From: Paenibacillus sp. FSL H7-0737
GTDB taxonomy: Bacteria > Bacillota > Bacilli > Paenibacillales > Paenibacillaceae
Length of the DNA stretch: 64,000 nucleotides
Assembly: GCF_000758545.1 (NCBI RefSeq)
Contig: NZ_CP009279.1
Span: forward strand, 2,170,001 to 2,234,000
Direction: 5' to 3'
The notes under the pieces were generated by a model, which saw only the letters and a program-made list of their open reading frames with translations, had not been told where the DNA came from and did not search any database. Both the position numbers and the translations under genes were made by a program. Positions 47,545 through 56,560 of the stretch are shown here, piece by piece (position 1 is the stretch's first letter; every line of letters begins with the position of its first letter).

Positions 47545-49890
47545 TTACATTGATTCGTCAAAGGTGGATTTAAGTTTTGTGCCAGCGTTGTGATCCCGGT
47601 ATTGTCCGGGTGTCATGCCCTCCTGCTTACGGAAAGAGCGAATGAAGTTCTGAGAGTTGTTATATCTTAATTTGGCTGCAATATCTTTAATGGGCATATC
47701 AGTTTCCTTCAGCCATTTTTTCGCCATTTTAAATCGGTACATCGTTAAATATTCGCTGAAATAGTACTGGGTCTCCTTACGGAAGACGCTGCTGATATAG
47801 TTGGCATTATAATGCAGACGTGAAGCACATTCTTCTAAAGTAAGATCTGTATCGTAATCATGTTGTATTAAATCGATGATCTTCTCTGAGATGTTGTGGT
47901 ATTGAGCATTTTGTCTGCTGTTAAAAATCTTGATCATCGGATAAATGACCATGCTCCAAAACCAATCTTCAATCTCCGTTACAGTATGGAGGTCATGCAG
48001 CTCCTCAAATATGGAACCATTAGCATGATAAATTTGATTTAAGCTAATACCGGATTCCTGCATCATAATGAGTAAATTATTGAGTAAGCGCGTCAACGGG
48101 ATCTGGTATTCCTGTGGTGAAAGCTCATGAGCAAAGATAGATTTGAAGAGCAAATGAATGAGTTCTTTTGCTTTATCTGTTTCAGCTAATTTGATAGCAT
48201 CCAGTAAGTCATTTTCTTTATGAGTAGGGTAGTTCAAATTCAGATAGTGCTTGCCAGAGTTAATATTTTCATACTGGATAATGACACCTTTACCAAGTTT
48301 GATCCGATGCTTCAATGCTTCGAGTCCCTCTCTGTAAGCAGTGGATAATTTATCGAATGTGTTGAAGGGAAGGCTCAGACCAATGCTCACCTGAAGCTTT
48401 AGGTAGTTGTTTATTTCCTGCTGCAGCTTCTCCGTTAATGAATATAATGTCTTGTGAAAAGACTCGGTATCACTGTCGGGACTCCCCAATAAGACGACTA
48501 CTGCATGATCCATAATTACTGGTGCCAGTCGTTGTTCAGGGCAGACTAACTCTTCGATTATATTGTGGGCAGCGAATAATAAGAGATTAAGATCTTTTTT
48601 CTCATAGCTGGAATCATCGGCAAAATCAATCGACAACGTAATCACAGCCATCGTCTTCCATTCTTCGAGCTGCTTATGGTAGCCGAATTGTTCCAGCTCT
48701 TCATGCAGATCGCGCTTCTTAACGTTGCCATGGAAAGCATTGATTAGGAAGAAGGTACGCACCTGTTGGATATGCTGACGGACTTCTTTTTCCAGCTGTG
48801 ATTTGGATTGGAATAAAGAATGAACTTGTTCTCCAATAATCTGAAATTCATTCGTGTGTCTGGATTTAATGTCCGGTTTGCGTTGGCCCATTTGATTGAG
48901 TAGTCTTTCAATGGGAGTGTACATCCGTCTTGAACCGATCCATGCCAAGAGAATAGACAATAGAAGCATAAAGCTACACACGAATATCGTAAACAGGCTA
49001 ATTTTTTTGGATTCTTTCGTTAAACTTTCCATGGATGTAACCGAAAGATAGACCCAGCCATTCATCTGAGAGCGCATGTAAGTGACGGAGTAATCCTTCT
49101 TGTGGATCCTGGTCTTAAACTGACCTGAAAGTTTAGATGGATTAGTAATGAAAGAATCTTCTGTAAATCCGCCTTCTTTCATTGGTTTCCCGATCAAGTT
49201 GCGGTCCGGATGGAGCAGGAATCGACCTGTCTTATCCAGAACGATAATATCATCGAGTGGCTGTACATCCGAGTTAATGAAATCCTGAAGACTGCAGACA
49301 GGAATATTAGCTAAGGCAAGCCCATATTTTTGCAGCTTATTGGTTGGGAGTTTCTTGATAAGACTAATGCTGTAGTTACAGCCTGTGACGTTAATGCTTT
49401 CCTCACTGTAAAATATGGAGGACGGGTTCAGGATCCACGAGGTATCTTCGGCAATATTCATCAGGTTGGTGAGCTGCGCATGGTCCTTGTACTCATTTAA
49501 GCGATATACACCAGAATTTTTGATCATCCAATTTTGCTGCTGATTTAATAAGATAACATCTTCCAGCTTTGTATCGAAGGACTGCATATTGCGAATTTCG
49601 TTTCTTAAATCATTGTATAAAATGAAATCGGTTTCATTTAAAGGGTTGTTTAGTGCTTTTTTTAATACACTAGAATTGATCACTTGGTTTAATGTTTGAT
49701 TGACAGTTGTTAACTTATGTTCTACATTTGAGGTGATTTGTAAGATTAATTCCATTTTGCTGTTGTTAACGTTTTTTTGAATTTCTTTTGAAGATGTGAA
49801 ATATGAAAAAGAACCGATGAACAACACAGGCAGCGTGCTAATTACAAAGGCAAACATCGTTAGCTTACTTAGAAAGCTTAATGGTCTCAC
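47545..49890 (-). CDS. Membrane-bound AraC-family regulator (YesS-like) with extracellular Cache-type sensor
   Basis: Membrane helix 1 lies at about 8-30 and helix 2 at about 295-318, enclosing an extracytoplasmic Cache-like domain (about 32-290, with DDIIVLDKTGRFLLHPD near the end). A cytoplasmic region follows, then a C-terminal AraC pair of helix-turn-helix motifs (about 680-770: LTLEECASRLHYNANYISSVF and MPIKDIAAKLRYNNSQNFIRSFRK). This layout is that of B. subtilis YesS and relatives, which activate rhamnogalacturonan or other sugar uptake genes. GTG 49890 is about ten bases from AAAGG; GTG 49902 lies directly on it. The gene is divergent from the solute-binding protein and is the likely activator of 50070-60952. 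Confidence 0.88.
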   Translation of the reverse strand: MRPLSFLSKLTMFAFVISTLPVLFIGSFSYFTSSKEIQKNVNNSKMELILQITSNVEHKLTTVNQTLNQVINSSVLKKALNNPLNETDFILYNDLRNEIRNMQSFDTKLEDVILLNQQQNWMIKNSGVYRLNEYKDHAQLTNLMNIAEDTSWILNPSSIFYSEESINVTGCNYSISLIKKLPTNKLQKYGLALANIPVCSLQDFINSDVQPLDDIIVLDKTGRFLLHPDRNLIGKPMKEGGFTEDSFITNPSKLSGQFKTRIHKKDYSVTYMRSQMNGWVYLSVTSMESLTKESKKISLFTIFVCSFMLLLSILLAWIGSRRMYTPIERLLNQMGQRKPDIKSRHTNEFQIIGEQVHSLFQSKSQLEKEVRQHIQQVRTFFLINAFHGNVKKRDLHEELEQFGYHKQLEEWKTMAVITLSIDFADDSSYEKKDLNLLLFAAHNIIEELVCPEQRLAPVIMDHAVVVLLGSPDSDTESFHKTLYSLTEKLQQEINNYLKLQVSIGLSLPFNTFDKLSTAYREGLEALKHRIKLGKGVIIQYENINSGKHYLNLNYPTHKENDLLDAIKLAETDKAKELIHLLFKSIFAHELSPQEYQIPLTRLLNNLLIMMQESGISLNQIYHANGSIFEELHDLHTVTEIEDWFWSMVIYPMIKIFNSRQNAQYHNISEKIIDLIQHDYDTDLTLEECASRLHYNANYISSVFRKETQYYFSEYLTMYRFKMAKKWLKETDMPIKDIAAKLRYNNSQNFIRSFRKQEGMTPGQYRDHNAGTKLKSTFDESM

Positions 49891-49922
49891 GGGACTCAGC
49901 ACCTTTACTTATGTAGAAGTAG

Positions 49923-49939
49923 ACACTTAATCTAAGTGT
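49923..49939. promoter_or_regulatory. Perfect inverted repeat in the divergent promoter region
   Basis: ACACTTA-ATC-TAAGTGT has 7-bp perfect arms and lies between the YesS-like regulator and the first solute-binding protein gene. It is a candidate operator for autoregulation or a short leader hairpin of the regulator transcript. Confidence 0.35.
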
Positions 49940-50069
49940 ATGTAACTTGGTATGAAATAACAATAATCATCTCGTTCTGTGATAATCATTAGCTCTAATT
50001 ATGCTTATAAATTGTAAAATTTTCAAGATATAGAGTGATAATCCTTACAATACCTAGGAGGCCACAGAA

Positions 50070-51587
50070 ATGTCTAAAGTATCTATGGGTAAAAGGGCAA
50101 CGCAGTATTTCTGCTTATTTACCATGCTCGTTTTCTCTTTTTTAAGCGCTTGCAACGATAAGGAATCTGCCGAAGCCGGCCCAGTAGTATCTTCCCCGAG
50201 CATCTCAATTTTGGCACCCCTTCATTTTCCACAACAGCCTTCGAAAGAGATTATGGCAGAGATCGAAAGACTGACAGGTGTGAAGCTCGATATAAGGTGG
50301 GTTCCAGAGGGGGTCTACACGGATAAGATGAACACGGCGCTTACGACCAATTCCCTGGGAAAGGTCACATTTGTAAAATTCTCAGACTATAATCTGGTGA
50401 AAAATGCTATTCGTTCGGATGCCTTTTGGGAGATCGGCCCCTATCTTCAGGAGTTCTCCAATCTTAAACAACTGAACCCCGCTATTCTTAAGCAGACTTC
50501 TGTAGATAGTAAGATCTATGGCCTATATACGGAACGCCCCTCTTCCAGACAGGGGGTCATTATTCGTAAGGATTGGCTCGACAATCTCCATTTAAATAAT
50601 CCACAGACACTGGATGAACTGTATGAGGTTATGAGGCAATTTACATACAACGATCCTGATCAGAATGGCAAACAGGATACCTTCGGATTAGTCGATCGAA
50701 ATGATCTTGTGTATGGGGTATTTAAGACATTAAGTTCGTATTTTGGCACCCCGAATAATTGGAAACTAGAGAATCATCAATTCGTTCCTGAATTTGTGAC
50801 CGCTGAGTATATGAACACCATGAATTTCATGAAGAAATTATATGATGAGAAAATTATTAATCAGGATTTCGCCTTAACGAGCAAAGAAGTACAACGTGAT
50901 AAGTTCATTAATGGTATTGCTGGTGTATTTATTGGCAGTATGACAGATGTAAAGCGGCTGTCTATTGAAGCTCAGAATTTGAATCCAAAGGCAGAACTTA
51001 CGTTAATCAATCGGATCGAAGGGCCAGTAGGATATAAGGTGTGGTCGATACCCAATTATAATGGACTCTATCTCTTCTCCAAAAAAGCCATTGCTACGGA
51101 GGATGAACTCCGCGAGGTACTCGAATTCTTTGATCGAACCATGGATAAAGATGTAGCGAATATAATGATGTATGGGTTTGAAGGGCGCCATTATAAGCTT
51201 GAGGGAGGAAAAATCATTCTTCCCGAGGAAACCTCAGAACTGCGGGTGCAAGAAGTAAATCCGTTATATTCTTTGATGATTGCAGATATTAGTAATAAGA
51301 ACATTATGGAGGTGGCTCAGAAGGAGCAATTGACCTCACTTGCGGATCAGCTAAGTAAAGATAATGAATCTTTTCTGGTCGACGATCCGACCGTGTCTTT
51401 AAGCTCATCCACCTATGATGAGAAAAATGTGGAATTGTCTACAATCATTGTGGATGCTACGTACAATTACATACTAGGCAATATAACCGCTGAGGGATTC
51501 CAGAAGGAAGTTGAGAAATGGAGAGCTAGCGGAGGAAATCAGATTATTAAGGAATATGGTGAGGCTGAGCTTGGGATAGAAAAGTAA
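50070..51587 (+). CDS. ABC transporter solute-binding lipoprotein (LplA/YtcQ type), first copy
   Basis: AGGAGG precedes ATG 50070. A lipoprotein signal peptide ends in FLSAC (lipobox, C28). The 505-residue protein is a large two-lobe sugar-binding protein of the LplA family. A calcium-loop-like DPDQNGKQDTFG near 198-209 is a mark of this family, as are WEIGPYL, RQGVIIRKDWLD and IIVDATYNYILG. It should catch oligosaccharides outside the membrane for the two permeases downstream. It has its own terminator at 51607. It is clearly paralogous to the next gene but only moderately similar. Confidence 0.9.
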   Translation: MSKVSMGKRATQYFCLFTMLVFSFLSACNDKESAEAGPVVSSPSISILAPLHFPQQPSKEIMAEIERLTGVKLDIRWVPEGVYTDKMNTALTTNSLGKVTFVKFSDYNLVKNAIRSDAFWEIGPYLQEFSNLKQLNPAILKQTSVDSKIYGLYTERPSSRQGVIIRKDWLDNLHLNNPQTLDELYEVMRQFTYNDPDQNGKQDTFGLVDRNDLVYGVFKTLSSYFGTPNNWKLENHQFVPEFVTAEYMNTMNFMKKLYDEKIINQDFALTSKEVQRDKFINGIAGVFIGSMTDVKRLSIEAQNLNPKAELTLINRIEGPVGYKVWSIPNYNGLYLFSKKAIATEDELREVLEFFDRTMDKDVANIMMYGFEGRHYKLEGGKIILPEETSELRVQEVNPLYSLMIADISNKNIMEVAQKEQLTSLADQLSKDNESFLVDDPTVSLSSSTYDEKNVELSTIIVDATYNYILGNITAEGFQKEVEKWRASGGNQIIKEYGEAELGIEK

Positions 51588-51606
51588 ATAGGTTAGATAA
51601 TCTTTG

Positions 51607-51638
51607 ATCCACTGCGGATGACGCGGTGGATTTTTTTG
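51607..51638 (+). terminator. Intrinsic terminator after the first solute-binding protein
   Basis: ATCCAC...GTGGAT with an inner GCG/CGC pairing is followed by seven T. Confidence 0.75.
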
Positions 51639-51770
51639 TGTTATCACCATAATCATTTGATCAGATCCCTTTAAGAACGGGGCTTTATGGGGAAATGATT
51701 GTTTTCGTAACCTTGCCGACGATGTAACGTGGAACTCGTAACCAATACAAATTATGGAGGTCAAAATGGT

Positions 51771-53333
51771 ATGAAGAAGAAATCCTTCACCATGTTGTTG
51801 ACGGCACTGTTAGCGTTCAGCACATTGTTAGCTGGATGTGGTGGTAACAACAACAACCAAGCAAGTTCTGAAACTGCAAGTGGTGAGAGCACTGCTAAGC
51901 CGGTTGAGACAGAAGCACCTAAAGAAGAAGTGAAAGCAGGACCAACAGAAATTAAGATTATGCTTCCATTAAATATTCCAGAGACCCCGCCTGATACGAT
52001 TAAGCTTGAACTTGAAAAATTGACCAACACGAAGCTGACCTATCAATTTTTCCCGGCTGATACTTATGAAGAAAAACTTAATTCATCCTTTGCAACCGGC
52101 TCACTGCCGCAAGTGACGTACTTGAAGAATCAGACAACCTTCATTCAGATGAAAGAAGCGATAAAAGACGGACAATTCTGGGAAATAGGTCCGCTATTAA
52201 GCGAGTTTCCTAATTTGAGTAAATTGAAACCAGAAATTCTGAATAACACGAAAGTGGACGGCAAGCTGTACACCTTATATATCGGCCGCCCTCTAGCACG
52301 TCAAGGTATCATTTACAGAAAAGACTGGGCTGATAAATTAGGACTTGCTGCACCAGCAAATGTAGATGAATTATTCGAAATGGCTAAGGCCTTCACGGAA
52401 CAAGATCCAGACGGTAATGGACAGAAAGATACTACAGGTATTATTGACCGTAATGAGTTGACCTATGGAGCTTTCAAAACTGTCTCTTCTTGGTTCGGAA
52501 CACCGAACACCTGGGGAGAGAAGGATGGAAAATTAGCGCCTGAATTTACATTCGATGAATATTTCGACACGATGGACTTCTTCAAAAAAGCTCGTGATGG
52601 CGGATACATTAATCAAGATTTCGCTGCTACCAGTAAAACAGATGCTGTAAATATGTTTAAGGCTGGAAAGGGTGGACTCTATATTGGGGGCTCCATGCAA
52701 GATATTGATTCCCTCAATAAAGATACTATTAAGAATAACCCTGATGCTGTTTTGGATGCGCATAGTATGGTTGCAAGTCCAGATGGAAAGTATGCTCAAT
52801 GGATGATTCCAGGCTATAACAATGTTGTCTTGTTCCCAAAATCTGCTGTAAAAGATGAGGCAGAACTCAAGAAGATTCTTGCTTTCTTTGATCAAATGAT
52901 GACCCCAGAAGTAGCTAATTTGATGTATTGGGGAATCGAGGGTACTCACTATACCGTTGAAGACGGTAAAGCAAAAGCTACAGATGACAAAGAATTGATT
53001 GAACGTGAAGTAAAAGGATATAAGGACAGCGTTATCGGCGAAGCTGAAACCAATGGAATGTACGAGAACTATAACACGCTGCCAGGAAGAATTCATGCGG
53101 ATCAATTGGTTCTTGAGAATGTCAAGGTGGGTGTACCAGATCCAACAGCTGCGATGGATTCGGCTACGTACACAGAAAAAGGTGTTGAGCTTCAACAGAT
53201 TATTACCGATGCAACTTATAAATATATCTATGGACAGATCGACAAAGCAGGGTTCGAAAAAGAAGTTGAGAACTGGAAGAACCGTGGCGGAGCTAAGATT
53301 ATTGATGAGTACAACGCATTGTATAAGAAATAA
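51771..53333 (+). CDS. ABC transporter solute-binding lipoprotein (LplA/YtcQ type), second copy
   Basis: ATG 51771 is chosen: GGAGG is 11 bases upstream, and MKKKSF begins a lipoprotein signal peptide ending in LLAGC. A Gly/Asn/Ser/Glu-rich linker follows (about 25-60). The 520-residue protein shares block after block with the preceding one: WEIGPLL, RQGIIYRKDWADKLG, a calcium-loop-like DPDGNGQKDTTG, SSWFGTPNTW, GFEKEVENWKNRGG. It is probably the main binding protein for the LplB/LplC-type permeases after it. The strong hairpin at 53343 probably keeps its mRNA more abundant than that of the permeases. Confidence 0.92.
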   Translation: MKKKSFTMLLTALLAFSTLLAGCGGNNNNQASSETASGESTAKPVETEAPKEEVKAGPTEIKIMLPLNIPETPPDTIKLELEKLTNTKLTYQFFPADTYEEKLNSSFATGSLPQVTYLKNQTTFIQMKEAIKDGQFWEIGPLLSEFPNLSKLKPEILNNTKVDGKLYTLYIGRPLARQGIIYRKDWADKLGLAAPANVDELFEMAKAFTEQDPDGNGQKDTTGIIDRNELTYGAFKTVSSWFGTPNTWGEKDGKLAPEFTFDEYFDTMDFFKKARDGGYINQDFAATSKTDAVNMFKAGKGGLYIGGSMQDIDSLNKDTIKNNPDAVLDAHSMVASPDGKYAQWMIPGYNNVVLFPKSAVKDEAELKKILAFFDQMMTPEVANLMYWGIEGTHYTVEDGKAKATDDKELIEREVKGYKDSVIGEAETNGMYENYNTLPGRIHADQLVLENVKVGVPDPTAAMDSATYTEKGVELQQIITDATYKYIYGQIDKAGFEKEVENWKNRGGAKIIDEYNALYKK

Positions 53334-53342
53334 AACCTAGCT

Positions 53343-53379
53343 GAAAAGGTTGTTGATTTTGTTTCAACAACCTTTTCTC
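53343..53379 (+). terminator. Terminator or mRNA-stabilising hairpin between binding protein and permeases
   Basis: GAAAAGGTTGTTGA pairs perfectly with TCAACAACCTTTTC (14 bp), followed by TCTCTT. Partial read-through would express the permeases at a lower level. Confidence 0.8.
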
Positions 53380-53437
53380 TTCATAGTCACATGGAGAAAT
53401 AAAGAGTTTGAATAAAGAAGGAGAAAGGAAGAGAATC

Positions 53438-54406
53438 ATGCAGGAACTCACCGCACAGCCCAGTCCAGCTCCACAAATAAAGCGTGAGACTTACAAGAGC
53501 AGCAGTGAACTTAAAAAGCGTCTGTGGAGAAATAAATGGCTCTACGTCATGCTAACACCGGGAGTGCTATATTTTATTATTTTTAAATATTTTCCTATGT
53601 ACGGACTAATTATCGCCTTTCAAGATTACAAACCTTATCAAGGAATAACAGGCAGTAACTGGGTAGGAATGAAGCATTTCAGCAGGTTGTTCACAGAGCC
53701 GGATTTCTTAAATATTTTAGTGAACACACTTGTGCTTTTCGGATTAAACATTCTTATCTATTTTCCAATGCCGATTATTCTTGCCCTGATGTTGAATGAA
53801 CTTCAAGGCAGCTTTTTCAAAAGAACCTTTCAGACGATCTTCTATTTGCCCCATTTTCTGTCGTTGGTTATCATCGTCTCCATTTCTTTTGTAATGGTTA
53901 CGATGGATGGAGGAATTATCAACGAGCTACTTTCCTATTTCGGATTTGAAAAAATTAATTTCCTGCTGAATCCTGGATGGTTCAGGCCCATGTATATTAT
54001 TCAGGTGATTTGGAGAGAAGCAGGCTGGGGAACGATTATTTATTTAGCTTCTATAGCTGCCATTGATCCAGGACTTTACGAAGCATCACGTATGGATGGA
54101 GCTGGACGACTCAGACAAGTCTGGCATATTACACTTCCAGCGATTAGAGGCGTAATTATCACATTATTTATTTTGAAAATTGGTTCCGTTCTGGATCTTG
54201 GATTTGAACATGTGTTTCTGCTGCTTAACTCCATGAATCGAGAAGTTGCGGAAATTATCGATACGTATGTATATACTGCTGGTCTGAGACAAGGGCAGTT
54301 TAGTTACAGTACAGCCATTGGATTCTTCAAATCAATTGTCGGCTTGATCATGGTTATGTTGGTGAATAAAGCATCTAAGAAAATGGGAGAAGAAGGCGTT
54401 TATTGA
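53438..54406 (+). CDS. ABC transporter permease, LplB/YteP type
   Basis: AAAGGA eight bases before ATG 53438 sets the start; a TTG at 53408 is poorer. The 322-residue protein has a hydrophilic N-terminus, RNKWLYVMLTPGVLYFIIFKYFPMYG (first helix), and six membrane helices in all. The EAA loop YEASRMDGAGRLRQVWHITLPAI contacts the ABC ATPase. It forms the channel with the next gene product for import of pectin or RG oligosaccharides. No ATPase gene follows, so a shared MsmX-type ATPase is expected. Confidence 0.92.
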   Translation: MQELTAQPSPAPQIKRETYKSSSELKKRLWRNKWLYVMLTPGVLYFIIFKYFPMYGLIIAFQDYKPYQGITGSNWVGMKHFSRLFTEPDFLNILVNTLVLFGLNILIYFPMPIILALMLNELQGSFFKRTFQTIFYLPHFLSLVIIVSISFVMVTMDGGIINELLSYFGFEKINFLLNPGWFRPMYIIQVIWREAGWGTIIYLASIAAIDPGLYEASRMDGAGRLRQVWHITLPAIRGVIITLFILKIGSVLDLGFEHVFLLLNSMNREVAEIIDTYVYTAGLRQGQFSYSTAIGFFKSIVGLIMVMLVNKASKKMGEEGVY

Positions 54407-54427
54407 TATGTTGTGGGAGGAATAGAA

Positions 54428-55303
54428 ATGGTAGAAGATAAAACAATCAGTGGCAGAATTTTTTCTGCTATAAACTTCACGCTGCTTGCGATCATTGCTT
54501 TAATAACTGTGCTCCCCCTTGTTCACGTTGTAGCAGGCTCTTTCACAACGAGTGCAGAACTAGCTTCTAGTAAGTTTGTACTGATCCCAAAGGTATGGAG
54601 TCTGGAAGCATACAAGTTCATCTTTTCAACGAATACAATATTTAAAGCCATGGGTGTTTCCATTGGTGTTACGGCAGTAGGTACTTTCCTCAGCTTGTTT
54701 ATAACTTCTTTGATGGCCTACGCTCTTACCAGAAGAGATCTGGATGGACGTAAAGTGGTTAACTTTATGGTTGTGTTCACGATGCTCTTTCATGGTGGAA
54801 TGATCCCAACCTTCCTCGTGGTAAAGGAATTGGGACTAATAGACAGTTATGCAGCGCTTATTCTTCCTTCAGCAATTAGTGCGTTTAACATGATCATTTT
54901 GAGAAATTTTTTCCAAAATATACCTGAAGGTCTGGAGGAGTCGGCCAAAATTGATGGTTGCAACGACTTCGGAATATTATTTCGAATTGTATTGCCATTA
55001 TCCTTACCTGCGTTAGCGACTATCGGATTGTTCTATGCGGTTACGTATTGGAATACTTACATGAATGCGATTCTGTATTTGGATGATAGTTCGAAGTGGC
55101 CAATACAGGTTCTGCTCAGACAAATTGTTGTCCTTGCCAGCGGTATGGATCACAGCTCTACACTGGATACAACTGTTCCACCGCCAGACCAAACAATTAA
55201 AATGGCTGTTATCGTTGTTGCTACTTTACCAATAGTTTGTGTATATCCATTCATACAGAAGCATTTTGCCAAAGGTGCCATGTTAGGTTCTATGAAGGGC
55301 TAA
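54428..55303 (+). CDS. ABC transporter permease, LplC/YtcP type
   Basis: GGGAGG seven bases before ATG 54428 selects this start over GTG 54413. The 291-residue protein has six helices, PLVHVVAGSFTT at helix 1, and the EAA loop EESAKIDGCNDFGILFRIVLPL. The C-terminus FAKGAMLGSMKG is the usual ending of this permease group. It pairs with the LplB-type permease 21 bp upstream. It forms a heterodimeric sugar channel in the cytoplasmic membrane. Confidence 0.92.
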   Translation: MVEDKTISGRIFSAINFTLLAIIALITVLPLVHVVAGSFTTSAELASSKFVLIPKVWSLEAYKFIFSTNTIFKAMGVSIGVTAVGTFLSLFITSLMAYALTRRDLDGRKVVNFMVVFTMLFHGGMIPTFLVVKELGLIDSYAALILPSAISAFNMIILRNFFQNIPEGLEESAKIDGCNDFGILFRIVLPLSLPALATIGLFYAVTYWNTYMNAILYLDDSSKWPIQVLLRQIVVLASGMDHSSTLDTTVPPPDQTIKMAVIVVATLPIVCVYPFIQKHFAKGAMLGSMKG

Positions 55304-55344
55304 TAAGAGGAAGAGAGAGATTATTCTTTGGAAGGAGCTTGGAG

Positions 55345-56448
55345 ATGACTGGCAGGATACCAACAACACCAATGGATTGGGCAAAAAAGGCATGCGATTC
55401 TTTAATGGATACTTATAGAGCGGGAGAGCTTCCTCCAGCACATCGTTGGCATTACCATCAAGGTGTATTTCTGTGTGGGATGGAGCTTTTGTGGAGTGCT
55501 TATCAAGAAGACCGCTATATTAACTATATTCAGGAATACGTGGATGATTTGGTAGATGAATATGGTAACTTTTATTTCGCCCGCGATGAGCTGGATGCTG
55601 TTCAAGCTGGACAACTGCTGTTTAATCTTCATAAACGGACAGGTAAACTTAAGTATCGCATTGCTGCGGAGAAGCTGAGGAATTTATTGCTTACGTTAAA
55701 CAAAACCTCTGAAGGTGGGTATTGGCATAAGGATAAATATGCTAACCAAATGTGGTTAGATGGGCTTTATATGGCAGGCGTATTCTCGTTAAAATATGCT
55801 AATGTCTATGGCGATCCTAGCTTGCGTGATACAGTTCTCCATCAAGAGATGTTAATGCGTAAGTACATGAAAGATGAGACAACCGGGTTATTGTATCATG
55901 CTTGGGACGAGAGCCGCCGGATGCCATGGTCAAACCCGGAGACAGGGTGCTCACCGGAATTTTGGAGCAGATCGCTGGGCTGGTATGGTCTCGCATTGTC
56001 GCAATTTCTTGATCTGTTGGCCGTCCAAGACCCAGCCCGAGCTGAATTATCTTCTACTTTACGTGATTTTGTTGATGCCCTTATTCGTTATCAAGATCCG
56101 GTAAGTGGACTTTGGTATCAGGTCGTAGATAAGGGGCATGAGCCGGATAATTGGCTGGAGGCCTCAGGTTCATGTTTATTCGTCTATACAATTGCCAAAG
56201 CAGTGAAGCATGGCATTGTAAGTGATGTGGAAGTCGCTACAGCCGCGGCTAAAAAAGGGTATGAAGGGTTAATCCAAATCATTCAGTGGGATGAGCAGGA
56301 TAGGTTGATTTTGCCGGACATCTGTATCGGTACTTCGGCTGGGGATTACGAGAGTTACGTCACTAGACCTAAAGTTAAAAATGATTTACATGGCGTAGGC
56401 GCGTTGGTGATGGCTTGTGTTGAGATGGAGAGCTTAATCCAAGGGTGA
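55345..56448 (+). CDS. GH105 unsaturated rhamnogalacturonyl hydrolase (YteR/YesR-like), first copy
   Basis: AAGGAG seven bases before ATG 55345 supports this start; an open frame reaches upstream into the permease gene but is not needed. The 367-residue protein has the six-hairpin barrel signature of GH105 with likely catalytic aspartates D84 (ELDAVQAG) and D139 in MWLDGLYMAG, plus LLYHAWDESR, EFWSRSLGWYGLAL and GSCLFVYTIAKAV. No signal peptide is present. It removes the 4,5-unsaturated galacturonyl unit that PL11 cutting leaves at the non-reducing end of RG oligosaccharides. Confidence 0.92.
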   Translation: MTGRIPTTPMDWAKKACDSLMDTYRAGELPPAHRWHYHQGVFLCGMELLWSAYQEDRYINYIQEYVDDLVDEYGNFYFARDELDAVQAGQLLFNLHKRTGKLKYRIAAEKLRNLLLTLNKTSEGGYWHKDKYANQMWLDGLYMAGVFSLKYANVYGDPSLRDTVLHQEMLMRKYMKDETTGLLYHAWDESRRMPWSNPETGCSPEFWSRSLGWYGLALSQFLDLLAVQDPARAELSSTLRDFVDALIRYQDPVSGLWYQVVDKGHEPDNWLEASGSCLFVYTIAKAVKHGIVSDVEVATAAAKKGYEGLIQIIQWDEQDRLILPDICIGTSAGDYESYVTRPKVKNDLHGVGALVMACVEMESLIQG

Positions 56449-56473
56449 TTCGATTGAATTCTTACTAGACAAT

Positions 56474-56514
56474 GACTTGATTCTCTGGGACTGAGAATCA
56501 AGTCCTATTATTTT
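56474..56514 (+). terminator. Hairpin between the two GH105 genes
   Basis: GACTTGATTCTC pairs perfectly with GAGAATCAAGTC over seven bases. The following tract (CTATTATTTT) is a weak terminator tail, so it may only attenuate. Confidence 0.6.
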
Positions 56515-56560
56515 GTGGGAGAAGGTAGTTCTTAAATTTAATGATAATCAGGGGGTTGGG

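Noticed and set aside
49960..50000. TGATAATCATTAG near 49980 as a Fur box
   Set aside because: Only one half matches the consensus and the neighbouring genes are sugar-uptake genes, so it is probably chance.
52533..53195. 220-codon minus-strand frame
   Set aside because: Entirely antisense to the second solute-binding protein gene, whose frame has full family similarity; no ribosome site.
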